A DNA stretch of 64,000 bases from Allodiplogaster sudhausi (lineage: Eukaryota > Nematoda > Chromadorea > Rhabditida > Diplogasteridae). This document shows positions 42,155 through 54,196 of the stretch, piece after piece. Location of the stretch: NCBI GenBank assembly GCA_945643635.1, contig CALZFC010000043.1, positions 3,281,501 to 3,345,500 of the forward strand, written 5' to 3'. The notes under the pieces were generated by a model. That model was given only the letters and a program-made list of their open reading frames with translations, ran no database searches and was not told where the DNA came from. A program made the translations under genes and the position numbers. The stretch's first letter is position 1. Each line of letters starts with the position of its first letter.

Positions 42155-43455
42155 AGAGAGGACAGGTTGGTGTTCATTCCAAAGAATACCGTTACACATC
42201 TGTACTTCTCTTTGCCAACCTACTTTTGGAAGGGATTTTGCATTTTTTTTCTTTCTTTAATAGCAAAAGTCAATAATTTGATGAATGGGAAGGCACCTTG
42301 AGTAGTTCAAAGTCCAGTCCAAGATGCAGCAAATGCTGTGCAATGCCCTTCCGCTGATGCCTTCTTGTCACAAAAGTAATCTCACGACGGAGAACCTGGA
42401 ATCAACGTTCTGCGTGAAAAACGAAGAGAGGTACCAATATTGTAGAATACTGGACGAAAATGAATTTGCCTTGTTAACGTCTTTCTTGATCTCCCAGAAG
42501 AGGTCCTTCGTTCCTTCGAGAATTTCCCCTAAAAAGGCAAAAATATGTATGCGCCGTATTCTGGGTAATCATAACAAAACTAATAACGTTTCAAAGAATT
42601 TTGGCTGAAAATTCAAATTAGCTTACCAAGAATCATAGTTTTTGGATCGGTGATCTCCAGCTCGAAGGGCTCCCAGTTATCTTCCGGCTTCCGGTAGCCG
42701 ATGGACATAAGACGGAAGCCTATTGCCTGCAATAGCCCTCATTAGCGTCAACTTATTCTCCTCTTTCGGCTCCCCGTTTCCCCATTATATCCATGATATC
42801 ATACATGTACATACATATGTACATACTATATCTAATGTTTTTTTTAACCAAATGCCAACCTTGTCCGAACCCTTCTCAGTGATGACATAGGAATGCGGAT
42901 AGTGCAGTGACTTGGCAATGATCCACTCGAGGATTCCGTGCATTCCCTCCGCTGTCAGGCCAAGGGCCTACAATTTGGGTTCGAGAGGAACATGGAAAGG
43001 TTTACTCATTTACCTATTAAAGTCTAGTAAATGAAAGCTTTCAACACAAACTATGCTATGCGGCTCAGTTTTGATGAAATCGTGCTTGGCAATGTCGAGG
43101 ATCCTCGGGAGATCAGAAGAAGTCGCAGGGATGAAGTCGAATTCGGCAGCAGGGGAAAGGCGTGACCCTGGAAGGAAAGAAGACGTCGACAGAACTTTTT
43201 GTGACTTCCGCAGTCAGTAAAATTATCCCGGACAATACATATTTTAAATTAATAAACAGAAGACAGATGGCAACTGCTTGAGTGAGAGGCCAGTTTGGTG
43301 AGAGCGAGGAAACCTTGTAATCTATCCTTTTCTGGCGAGGACAAAAGATTACAACTGCAACTTCACAAATGAAGTGCTAAACGAATGTTTCCTCCGTTAC
43401 CTTGCCTGAGTTGATGGGAGGCTTCCTGGAGAAGCACGGCTGTTCGGCGCAACAT
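41819..43455 (-). CDS. GNAT-type N-acetyltransferase, 241 aa, eight exons
   Basis: Minus-strand exons 5'-3': 43401-43455, 43052-43167, 42860-42967, 42627-42726, 42470-42528, 42297-42395, 41973-42089, 41819-41890 (726 nt, phases agree). The N-terminus MLRRTAVLLQEASHQLRQ is basic and amphipathic, so mitochondrial targeting is possible. The GNAT core includes LEWIIAKSLHYPHSYVITEK, FRLMSIGYRKPEDN and the acetyl-CoA pyrophosphate-loop motif RRHQRKGIAQHL (157-168). The C-terminal part (SGMEGIVSEASSIANQSLL, DRNGYLHLADAP) resembles nematode GNAT proteins. It should transfer acetyl from acetyl-CoA to an amine; the substrate is unknown. The ATG follows a good acceptor (TTCCTTGCAGAA), so spliced-leader addition is possible. 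The intron after exon 5 has a GC donor (AAG|GCAAAT) where the pseudogene paralogue keeps AAG|GTAAAT. The intron after exon 6 holds a (GA)n run on the plus strand. Confidence 0.85.
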
Positions 43456-43779
43456 TTCTGCAAGGAACGTTCATGTCCAGTTTTCCAGTAAGTTCAACGA
43501 TATCATTCATGGAATATTCATAAATGAGGGATGTAGGAAACGAGCCCCGTAAATTCGAACATTAATTTCTTTGCCGTTCCCTCTCTTTATGTATCCTCGC
43601 TCTGCCTTCGCGAAGAAGTTTAAGTTCACGGACACAGAAAAGAAGCACGATCGCAGTACGATTCATCACAAAAATGTACAGAGGGCTACAAAAATCAAAA
43701 GTTTAATTCCACCAGATTGGCTTTTAGATCTTCTCTCTACATTTATTTCTCTCTTACTTTCGATCTTTCGATCTCCACT

Positions 43780-43819
<40 letters not shown>

Positions 43820-43832
43820 TTCTGTCTCTCTG

Positions 43833-43910
<78 letters not shown>

Positions 43911-46164
43911 CGTTTTCCTCTTATCAGCTATATAGTTCTTCCTGTTTATGTTTTTTTGACGAGCGATTTGATGCGTTCATTCACGACAAAATATTAAATC
44001 GCTCTAAAGATGAAAAAGCTCCACATAAATAAAATAATGAACAAGATCGTCTGCGATCAGCGAAGCATTGCCTTCTTTGTATTCTCACAATAATCTGCTT
44101 TTCAAAGTTCATTCTCTTATTTTTCACATTTTCTGCCGTAACTGTCAAAGTAGAATGTAGTCAACTGTCACAAGCGTAACAATTTATCATTGCATTTCTT
44201 TCTCTTGCCTTCTCCTGTCACTCTGCATCTCTTTCTTCTTCTTCCTCGTCTCTCTCCCCCTGCCTTCTCTCTCCCTCTGCCTTCTCTCTCCCTCTTCCTT
44301 CTCTCTCCCTCTGCCTTCCCTCTCCCTCTTCCTTCTCTCTCCCTTCTCATTCTCTCGCCATCTTCCTTCTCTCTCTTTCTTCCTTCTCTCTCCCTCTTTA
44401 ATGTGTTATTTGTTTGCACCAAGGAGAGCCACAGCAAATGCAAAGGCGAAGGAATGAATTGTTGTAGGAAAGAACGATTCTGCATCCTGATGTTTGTGAT
44501 GAGAGAGTGATTGATTCATCACGAGTAATGAAAAAAAAGAATTGCCATCACTCCACACTTTGAAAAGAAATTGAAAAAGGCCCAGAAATCTCGGGAAGAA
44601 AGAGTGGGGGGACATCCAAAAGAAAGACAACATCGGAGCATTGAAAATTTGTAATAATAAAGGCCTGAGAAACCGTTCTCAAATGTGAAACGCAAGTTTC
44701 CAGGGGGCAAAGAAATCTTTTCGCCTTTTCATTATCTTCTATCTCATTCCCCAAGCTTTTGTTACGAGAAATCACACTCTCACTTCTTTTTCCCTTTATC
44801 CGTCTTTTATTCCTCCCAACCTATACATGCCTCTGGAGAAATGCAAAATATATACATACATATGTATGTACATACTTACGTACAAAAGGATAAAATGAGA
44901 AGATATAGAATCACTCACGAATAGTTCAGCACTAAAGAGCAATCGAAAGAACACGAAATATTAGGAATGCCATAACGCTGAGAGGAAGTGACATTCGAGT
45001 GTCCAAAAGTGAGTCAGAGTGCGGGAGAATTAGCAGAGATGGAGTGGATATGAGAGAATGCGGAAGCGTGAGAGAGGAAAGTACGAGAGAGTGAGAGAGA
45101 GAACGAGAGAGAGTGAGAGAGAGAGGGAAGGAGAGATAGAGAGAGATGGGCATCCGACAACAGCCCGCTGAGTTGGTCCTGTCTAGCCGACGCAGCCACG
45201 CGCTTTCTGTTTCGAGCTTTCTATTTCTTTTCTCTCATCCTTCTCTCCTTCTCCCCCGTGCTTCTCACAATACACTCTCTCCCTCACTACCTCTCTGTCC
45301 TCCTTCCGATACACGCTTCTTACTCAATGAGGCTAGACGTGATGGTTCTTCCCCAACGCTGTCTAGTTGTCTCGGCCGGGCACTTTCGCTTCCTGTCTAA
45401 CCTTTAGGCGTATGATTGGTCTCTCACTTCCTCACACACTCTCCGCTTTCCCACCAATCTCACTCCCAGCTTCTCAAAGGCAAACCGGGGCATGCTTTCC
45501 TCTATACAAACGTATGTACTGCATCCCTCCAATGCCTATACTAACCAGAAGCTAACAATAAGCACAAGTCATTAATAATATATCTAAAAGTACTTCTGAG
45601 AGCTATGCCAGAGACATACATACTATGTGTGTATGAATGTATGTATGTACATACATATGTAGAGAGAGAGAGAGAGAGACAATCAGTGACCTTAAATTTG
45701 AAACACGAAATTCATTAAAAAATGGAAGTGCAAGGCTAAAGAACGTGTGTGAATACATGAGACATTCTCCTTACAGAAATGTGCACAAGTCTAGCCAACA
45801 ATTCAACGTGTCCGATGTCATAGCCTCGCCGTGTCTTTATGAACAATGCAAGCAATGAATCGTTGAAGAAATTCATTGGAAGGCTCTTCTACAGATATTA
45901 GAACATGAACAAGATGTCTTTTTCTAGTCACGCAGACCAGAACTCAAAATGGACCTCTTAAAAGAACCCAGGGCATTTTAGACTTTCTTGTGAACGGCAA
46001 AATAATCTCCATTTTATTAAAGAGAGAACGAGTTCTTCGATGTAGGATAATATATTTTCTTCTAACAATATTCATACAATGGCTTAATAAATTGGCGATG
46101 ATGGAGTATTGGCTGCAATAAGATGAGGGAGATGGAGAGATCGAGCGAGAAAGTAACGAGTTGT

Positions 46165-46203
<39 letters not shown>

Positions 46204-46249
46204 AAGAGAGAGAGAGAAAGAGAGAAAGAGAGAGAGAGAGAGAGACATA
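43456..46249. other. Intergenic, simple-repeat rich, no gene seen
   Basis: Shared upstream of GNAT and downstream of the minus-strand GPCR. It contains a 130-bp CT run (43781-43912), CTCTCTCCCTCTGCCTT-type repeats near 44250-44400, TACATACATATGTATGTAC runs near 44855-44885 and 45630-45660, and a GA run at 46165-46246. Frames of up to 150 codons here are repeat translations and were not called. Confidence 0.55.
43781..43912. repeat. (CT)n microsatellite
   Basis: About 130 bp of CT dinucleotides with CTGT and TTT interruptions. Confidence 0.9.
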
Positions 46250-47986
46250 TCAGTGAGACAACGATCTTTTCTGGAAGACGCTGCTCTCCGATGCAGAAGT
46301 GGAGACTTTAGATGAGACAGTGGAGGGAGAGAAGCGCTTGGGAGCATAGCGAAAGAAGATTCGCTTCAGGGCAGATCGATACTCACTCGAGCAGAGCGAG
46401 TACAAGTAGAAGTTGAACACTGAGCTGCAAGACAGCTTCATAATGAATTGGTACAGTTAAGCCAGCATCGTCAGATTTTTCCAATCTCAAGATATATTCT
46501 CTTCGCTAAAAAAGAGATATTCTTGTTGATGGGAAACCCATGAAGTGTTGGCACTTCACTGTGAAAGGCGAGTGATATCATGAGGGCAGCTCTGCTTGGA
46601 TGTTGCGTATTCACTTTTGCAGTTATGGAAAAGAAGTGAGAAAACGAGATGAAATCTTATTGACAAAAAGTAATGCGTGCTTAAGATTGTTATAGATTAA
46701 ACAGAAAACTGACGAGAATACAGTAACACTCTTGGAGACCGCGCCGAAGATAAGCAACTCGGGATAGGGCACCAAGTGCCAGAAGAGAGGACCCGGAGAG
46801 TGGCTGACGATGAAGCTGAGCGAGGAGATTGCGAGCAGCATCCAAGCTCGCAGACTGCCATTCGCAGATGTTGACTGCAGCTGGCGGTTGCTGCAAGGCA
46901 GGGCTTAGCTAGAAAACTGACAATTCAAGGCTTACATATTTCATTATTCACTTATTACACCGAGAAAAATTAGTATGATGATAAAAAATTAGTATGATGA
47001 AGGCGAGGCTGAGAATCAAAAAGATAAAAACCTTTTCAGATAAATTATTTTTGCAGATATGAGCACGTTGAAGACAACGAGCAGAGAAATCGGAATCCAC
47101 TCTTGGATGATCTAGAAGAATTTACAGAGATGACAATAAATCAGATGTCCTCAAACATTAAAACACGATTCTTCTGGAGAATGCCTGACCTCCTTCGCAA
47201 GGATGTATTCACTGTACCACGTGTGAATGTAAGGATCGTAGTATCTGGCGCAATATCTGAAAGAGGAGCGCTATTCTGATATCATATGAGAACACTGACG
47301 TTTCATTATTCCGTATTCTGCATGGCACGCTCACTCCTCGAAAATGTGGAATTTGAAGAAGAAAAGCAGCGGCGGCAAGTAAGAAGACAATGGCGACTCG
47401 CCGGTTCTGCCACTTCTTCGTGGTTGCGGAGTAGCGGAGAGGCCAGAAGACAGCGAAGAAACGGTCGATGGTCAGGGCAGTCAAGCAGTAGCCACTGCAC
47501 ATAGCCGTAGCATATTATTCACCATTTTATAGCTATTTTAAAGGAAATGAACCTCCAGCCAATGAACGCATAGTTGATGCAATCGTCAAAGTAGGAGACG
47601 TAAACGGCACCGACAAACGTATTTTCCGAAAGAGTTTCGTAGATGATGAAAACCCAAGGAACGAAGCAGCAAATCAGCAATAAATCGGCAACCGCAGACG
47701 CCTGCGGGTTTTTTCTTCATTTAAATTATGCACTTGAAATTATCTAACAATTAATTAACAGATCGTGCAACCTTCAAAAAAGTCAAAACACTCAATGGCA
47801 TCGTGAAGAGGACGAAGACGTTGATCAATTGATTGACGAAACCTATGATTGTAGGTTTGCATCAATGAATAAAGTTAGATGAATCAGATGAATCGCACCA
47901 ACTGCTAATAGAATGGGTAGAACTGTACCATCGAAAGTGTAAATCAGCCACCACTCAAACTCGTTGCTACTTTGAAAGTTTCCCAT
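46250..47986 (-). CDS. Rhodopsin-like seven-transmembrane receptor, 333 aa, eight exons
   Basis: Minus-strand exons 5'-3': 47899-47986, 47772-47842, 47553-47701, 47300-47494, 47190-47256, 47032-47111, 46714-46890, 46250-46424 (1002 nt, phases agree). Helix 1 includes VLPILLAVGFVNQLINVFVL; helix 2 SAVADLLLICCFVPWVFII; helix 3 ends CLTALTIDRFFAVFWPLRY, with DRF replacing the class-A DRY. Helix 4 is VAIVFLLAAAAFLLQI, helix 5 ISLLVVFNVLISAKIIYL, helix 6 AISSLSFIVSHSPGPLFWHL, and helix 7 runs into SVFNFYLYSL in place of NPxxY. The tail is Ser-rich (VSTSASESSVF). The DRF-x-AVFWP pattern fits nematode FMRFamide-type/orphan peptide receptors; the ligand is unknown. Its paralogue at 49303 is divergently oriented, with 1.3 kb between the start codons. 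Confidence 0.85.
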
Positions 47987-49302
47987 TTATGAATCTGCAA
48001 CGTGAAGTTACTTTGAAGTGGTCAATATTTGTAACACAAATGTTTAAAAGAGAACTCGATTAGACGAATGAAAAAAAAGATAAACGATCCTAGTTTTGCA
48101 AGGAGCTTATTTCGGAACACCTCATAACAAAGTGTCGAAGAGTTTAGAGGATTTAACATAAGCTCAAAACTTTCCTCTCGATCTCCAGCTAAATGTTCTA
48201 CCTCATCATGCACGTGCAAGAAAAAAATTCAATTCATAAACGTTTGATCAATTTCACTCATGGTGATAGGTGGGGCCATTTTAGCTCAATGAAAATGTGT
48301 ATTTGTTTAAATATCTTTTACATATGTATGAATATTAGAAATTTAAAAATTCGAAAAGAAATCACCACTGTTAAGCACCAGCATATTAAATCTGGTGTTT
48401 GACAATCGTAAGTATGTTTTTGGAGGCCATTTTACTGGCTGCTCTTGAGCAATATTCTTTTGTTCCTTTTTCTAGAAAAAAGCTTGGAAATATTCCCATT
48501 GAAAAAGGGTGGCGATCATTATCAAATACTCTGCAATTTTCTCATGACTTTCTGAAAAGTCTTGTGGAATCCGCTTACTTCGCAAAGAGCATGAGTTATT
48601 TTTTTACAACAATTGCTTGCGCAGAAGGCAACTTTCTCCTCGTGCATCTATGCATCTTGATCTGGGAATCATTTAAAAAATATCCAAGATTGAGATTATC
48701 AGCATATCAAGATCATGTACATTATATTAACAATTTCCAACTACTCAAGAAGAGATATTTGCATGCTATGTAGGTAACATTTTTGTGAATCGCACTGAAT
48801 GAAAGAATAATATGCATAGAACGTAATATATTTGCATGAAGAGTCTAACATTCGCTCTTTCTCCATCAAATATTTACGAAACTTGTGTTCATCGTCAGCG
48901 TGATGATCACTGGTAAGATAGAGAATGACATTGAATGTACATACACCGTGTACACGAGTACGTGATGGAAGAGTGCTTGCAAGAACATTCCATTTTTTAC
49001 TTAATATTTTAAAGGCCGTGGGAGTCTACTTTATTTTCTTTCTCATCTCAATTCTACACGCATTCCGTGCTCCGTGAGAATATTTACTGTGTTTGCTACG
49101 GAGTTCCCAGTTTTCAAGCAAGAAAAGTGATTATCTAAACATCTTTTTGCCTCGTTTGCGAATTATTAGTTCATTTAAGTAAATATTGTATCTTTATGTA
49201 TGTATCTAAGTATATCCATTTGTAATTTAGAAACCTGAAAAAGACCTTCCTTACTGTTAAATAAAGTTCCAACATTTTTCTATTACAGTCGCGACAAGCG
49301 AA
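47987..49302. other. Bidirectional upstream region of the GPCR pair
   Basis: This 1.3-kb AT-rich interval separates the two divergently oriented GPCR start codons and could act as a shared promoter. A 124-codon open frame on plus (48399-48773) is a possible orphan ORF. It has no homology that I recognise and no splice context, so I do not call it. Confidence 0.5.
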
Positions 49303-50863
49303 ATGGGGAATTATGAGAGCGTTATTGAATATGAAAGGTGTCTGGTCGATACGTTAGACGGGACAATCCTTCCTGTTCTACTGATCATAGGTATTTTTGT
49401 CAAATAGTTGCTATGTACTTCTTCAGAGTATTTATAATACATAAAACAAAATTTCAGGTTTCATAAATCAGCTACTCAACGTCGTTGTCCTTTTTACTAT
49501 GCTCGCTAACGTACTCTTATTTTTAAAGGTTAAGCTGTCTTTGTTTTTCCCGCTTTTAGAACAAAATAATCCCGCATACATAGGCATCTGCAATCGCTGA
49601 CTTACTATTAATCTGTTTTTACATCCCTTGGGTGCTGCTGGTCAGGAAGATTCTCCCCGAGAGCACCTTAGTTGGATCTGTCTACATGACCTTCTTCGAG
49701 GAATGCGTCAATGATTCTGCAATCGGCTGGAGGTATCTTTACAATGATTGATTGTTTGATATGGCATGACAATTTGTCTCTTCAGCGGCTACTGCCTGAC
49801 TGCCCTGACCGTTGACCGTTTCTTCGCTGTGTTCTGGCCGATCAACTACTCGGCAAAAGTGAAGAAGTGGCCATTCCATCGAATCGGAGTTGTCTTCATC
49901 CTGGCCGTTGTTGCAATTTTGGTGCAAATTCCGCACTTTCAAAATGCCTACGTCAGATGTGAGATTAGAGACAACGGAAGGTATGTGCAATTATTTTGTT
50001 CCACAATCATTTGTTCGTTCAACTCATTAGAGAACCCAAAAAGTTATGTATCAAAGATGAACACCATGAACACCTGAAAAAATTATAATTTATAATTAAT
50101 ACATCTGACTTAAGTTATTATTCGCGAGATTATAAACCTGACTACGTCTCTTGGAACAATAGGTACTACTACATTAAAGAGGTCGGTTTGCTGTTATGCA
50201 ATTCCCACGAATGATTTCCAATGTATTTTCATAATGGCAGATGTAAATACATATGAATATTTACTAGATAATGCTGATGGCAACTCCAATTGTGCTGCTC
50301 GTTTTCTTGAATGGGCTTATCGCAATTAAACTTCTCTCAATGAGAAGGTAATCGGTCTGATATTTTCTTTCCTTCTAATTATTAATTTCAAGAATAGAAG
50401 AGATAAATTCTGAGAATATTTGATGTGACCTCTAGAAGGAAGAAGTCAGCCCCGAACGGAGTGCGTGCGAGTGCCGTGCTTGGCATTGCCACGGCGACGT
50501 TCATCCTGAGCCACTTGCCAACTCCTCTCTTCTTCCATGTCGTGCCCTATCCTCATGCCATCTTCTTCGGTGCCCTCGCAAAGAGTGCCACCATTCTATC
50601 GTCAGTCTTTCTCACTATTTCAAGGTCGAAAAGAGTAAGACCAGACTCAAATTGCCACGGTTCCATATAATTCACTTGCATCCGTCAGTTCGGTGTTCAA
50701 CTTCTACCTCTACTCTCTCTGGTCGGCCGACTATCGTATCGCATTGAGAGCCCTCTTCTCTCGCTGTCTTCCTCATCGCAAAATAACAACGACGACCACG
50801 AAGCGCATCTCCATTACAGCTACCGATTTCTCCGCAGCTCCTCTCCGACCTCGGTCTTCTTGA
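49303..50863 (+). CDS. Rhodopsin-like seven-transmembrane receptor, 329 aa, eight exons
   Basis: Exons: 49303-49390, 49458-49528, 49584-49732, 49786-49980, 50115-50181, 50268-50347, 50436-50600, 50689-50863 (990 nt). Lengths are 88, 71, 149, 195, 67, 80, 165 and 175, identical to the minus-strand paralogue except exon 7, which is 12 nt shorter, with the same phases. Helix 1 is TILPVLLIIGFINQLLNVVV; helix 3 carries CLTALTVDRFFAVFWPINYS; helix 6 is AVLGIATATFILSHLPTPLF; helix 7 leads to SVFNFYLYSLW. The tail is basic and Thr-rich (KITTTTTKRISIT). The ATG lies shortly after TTTCTATTACAG, compatible with spliced-leader addition. The short acceptor TTAAG before exon 5 is inferred from the paralogue length. 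Confidence 0.88.
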
Positions 50864-51326
50864 AGGAGTATAAGAGCACTGGATATTTATATGTATATAT
50901 GTATATATGCCATTTATAATGTAAAATTACTTACAGAAGATAAATTGCCGTGAATTCTATAGTGTGCCAAAATATGCGATTTGTGGCCAACTAGCTAGGA
51001 AGAAATGTGTGTATCGTTGAATTCAGTTTATCGAACTCATATCAGAAATAGGCAGTATCGAACGATGTCGTAGTTGTACATATGTACATAGTATGTATAT
51101 AAATATATTCTGCTGACAACATATACCTACATGTTCCGTTATGTTTCATCTATTGACCAAATCAGTAATAGCTGTTGATTTTGAAAAAAATTTGCCTTAT
51201 CACTTCTATAGTCAAAGTGTTTTTTTTTTAAATATTTTTGGGGCAATTGTTATTTCAGGAGGACAGAGCGAGACAGCGACCTCCCTCCTTATAAGTTGAA
51301 CCGCTTGCATCCTTCCTCGCTCTGAA
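50864..51326. other. Intergenic, no gene seen
   Basis: AT-rich, with ATATGTATATATG and TACATATGTACATA runs. It probably holds the GPCR 3' UTR and the promoter of the next gene. Confidence 0.55.
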
Positions 51327-52753
51327 ATGGATGGGCTGGCGGATGCGAATCAGCTGCTGAACACGGCACTCGAGCAGCTCGATGAGATCCTCACTTACGG
51401 TCACAGTTTCATTGCAACTATATCGCCATTATGTTCAAAGACTTCGATGAGTGCTAAAATGTATATCAATGACGCCGCTTGTTTAAGACACCAGTTATTG
51501 GAAAAGTGTGTGAAAATAAGTTTTTAATATTTTATTTATAAAAAAAATCACCAGAAGAGGCCCTTCCGACTACCTCAGCCGTTCCCAACTGGAACCACAG
51601 CTGCTCCTCACACTCCTTTAACCCCACAGATAAAGTTTGCCACGAGTGCATAATTAGGCTCAAATTGAGTCTTCAGCTCAAAGTGTGAATGCATCGACAT
51701 CTCAATGGATGACTGGCATGACTGGCATGAGGATGACTGGCAGCTGGGTGCCCTCTCTTGCCTCGCCTGTCAGTCTGCGACGTGGACAGCAGCTCGCTTC
51801 CGCCCTCTTCGGGGAGCCGACCTCACTGAACTGTACCAAGATTGAATGTTCGCCATCTTAGAATTCTCGTATTTTTAGATTTCTCTCTTTCCAGTTTCTG
51901 TGCATTCGGTGGCCGCGCAGGATGCCAAGATGATCTTGTATGTATGTATGTATCTATGTGTGTTCATATGTGCATATCAGAGGTGTAAACGGGCCCAAAA
52001 TTTTTGGACCAGCCCGGCCCTGGGGGCCCAAAGTCTCGGCCCGGCCCGGCCGGAAATTTCCGGGCCTTGCAATTTTGGGCCCGGCCCGGCCCATGGGCCC
52101 GTTTGAGCCCGATTTTCAAAATCCAAAAAAACATTTTTTTTTCCCAAAAATTGGTGCTATGTTAATTGGGTGTTTCTTTTGGGTTTGCATGAGTTTACCA
52201 AAGTAAAAACCACCCCTAAGTAACATGCCACTATATAAACCAATTTCTAATACTTCCGAAAATTTCAAGTTTACGTTTTTACCTTCAATGTGCCATGAAT
52301 TTCTGACTTGAGGGCCCAATCGGGCCTACGGGCCGGCCCAACTTTTCTTGGGCCCGGCCCGGCCCGGCCCGGTGCCCTGGGAAATTGGGCCGGCCGGCCG
52401 GGCCGGCCCATTTACACCTCTGGTGCATATGTATAATATCTGTATATATTCTATTCTATGTACATCAATGTTATCCATTGCAGGACCATGCAATGAGAGT
52501 GTACTCTTCGTCAGAAATCCTGACACTTTCTTTGATCGAAAGAACAGCGAGTTGCTACTGTACCTCAAGCATGTCAGTTCTGATTTCAGTTGAAGTGGCG
52601 TTAAATTTGTCTACTCTGTTTGTAAGCGAAAGTCTGAAAAAAACTTTTTTTTCTTCCTAGAAAATCAATCAAGAAGAAATGGATGCACTCGAAGCCGTGC
52701 CATATGCATCGGAGTGTTCGTCGTCCACTCTTGGAACTATCCATGGAGTTTGA
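51327..52753 (+). CDS. Unrecognised protein; provisional exon chain interrupted by a MITE
   Basis: A start at 51327 (MDGLADANQLLNTALEQLDE) gives exon 51327-51399. A block near 51555-51636 encodes a Cys/His-containing segment in one frame. Exon 51677-51832 is convincingly coding: CECIDISMDDWHDWHEDDWQ, then LGALSCLACQSATWTAARFR. A block at 51895-51935 follows. After the intron that carries the hAT MITE come exon 52484-52572 (PCNESVLFVRNPDTFFDRKN) and exon 52661-52753 (KINQEEMDALEAVPYASECS), ending TGA. Internal phases do not all join cleanly, and a second frame is open across the last two exons. The model is therefore provisional and no family is assigned. Clustered Cys/His and CxxC pairs suggest possible metal binding. 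Confidence 0.4.
51978..52422. mobile_element. 445-bp hAT-type MITE with 8-bp target-site duplication
   Basis: The element starts CAGAGGTGTAAACGGGCC and ends GGCCCATTTACACCTCTG. The inverted termini match the hAT pattern CAGNGGTG. It is flanked on both sides by the identical 8-bp sequence GTGCATAT (51970-51977 and 52423-52430). The subterminal DNA is extremely GC-rich, built of GGGCCCGGCCCGGCC-like units on both sides. The ~250-bp centre is AT-rich and non-coding. Confidence 0.9.
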
Positions 52754-53161
52754 AAGCCGCTTGTGCAGAACTAACGTTTGAATTCGCGCAAGATATTGTA
52801 AAAAGTTTTGGCGGTATGCTAGAACAGTATCCATCACTACAAACTTGACTTTGTGAGCCTTTTTCTCTTTGCCTCTCTTCTCTTCCCTCGAATCTCAAGC
52901 GTGGCTTGCAGCTTCGCACCTAGTTTTAACCTTCTTTCTGGTAGAATGAGGGAGTGCATGCGGACAAAATAGGCAAGGGGTGATGACGTCACTCTCTTAA
53001 TTCTACAGTACGGTGTGGGGAAAATGTGGTTTTTCTCCTCAGGGCCCCTTTAGGACGCATTCTCACTTTTCCTAATGATGTTTCTAGTTGGACCGGATAG
53101 TATTAACAAAAAATTCAGTAACATTGTAATCTCCATGGACAGCTCCTTTAACTTGAAAGTT

Positions 53162-53203
<42 letters not shown>

Positions 53204-54196
53204 ATCTCTTTCTCCTCTCTTTTATTGCCACTCACTTTTCTTGTTCTCTCCTCTCGTATTTTGATTGCTGTATACCTCACATATGTCAATACGTGCTTTC
53301 ATAATTATCTTCATTCTTTTTTACTCTTTCCACTTGGTGGTTGCGTCCCGAGTATGCATTTTATCAGATGCCTGCTTTTATGAATTCCTTTCAGCACCTT
53401 CACTCGTTTTCTCTCCCCCCAAATAACATTCCAATTTGATTTTGACAACACGGCAAAGTGCATCATGCATGCCTCTAGAATGCCATAAAAAATTTGACAT
53501 TTTATATTTACATCACTGAATGTGCAGGTGCCGTATTTCGCTTATACTGGTTCGTTAAGAAATATTTTTGAATGTATATTTAATGCTGGTTTTATACATC
53601 TTCCTATCTACATAGCTCTGGTGATCCTAATGGAATATCGTGCCTGTTGTTGCGTACTCATTTTTCTCCTCTTCTAAACAGTCTTCTGTTTTTTTTCTTC
53701 CATTTTTCCCAAGTGTTAGAGTACCCATTCGCATTGCCTTCTTCATCGCTTTTTAAGCATCGTGACTCAAATAATTGATGTAGCATCGAGAATGCGTCAA
53801 TTGCAAAGAAGCTTCAAGTGTCGCAAGCAGACGAGTGGTCGGTCGGTTGTTGAGTTGTCAGTGAAGCGGATGGAAGGGGGAGCATGATGAGAAGCAGAAC
53901 CATTCCATCCTGAGCACTCTCCGGTCCAGAATGAATTCTGACTTTGCAAGAGCAGCCACTCCCAGATGTGCTCACCTCGCAGGCCTATTTTTTGACCTTG
54001 GTTAGATATTTGAATGCATAACACGACAATAAACGGCAGAAACATTATCGATTACATATCTTTGCTTTTATTCTCCAAGAATTATTCCCACGGCTTAAAA
54101 AAGATCTCGCGCAATAGAGGCGAACTTTGAGAAATGGTAGTTGCCGCTACTCTCAAGCAGGCCTGCTAATGGGCCGTGAATTAGAAAAGCGAGAGT
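52754..54196. other. Intergenic left flank of the BEL/Pao element, no gene seen
   Basis: Contains a CT run (53163-53203) and AT-rich DNA. The 5' LTR of the retroelement would be expected toward the right end. I could not match any segment here to the region 3' of pol, so no LTR is called. Confidence 0.45.

Noticed and set aside
48399..48773. 124-codon ORF between the two GPCRs
   Set aside because: No recognisable domain, no splice partners and AT-rich background. It could be real but I cannot support it.
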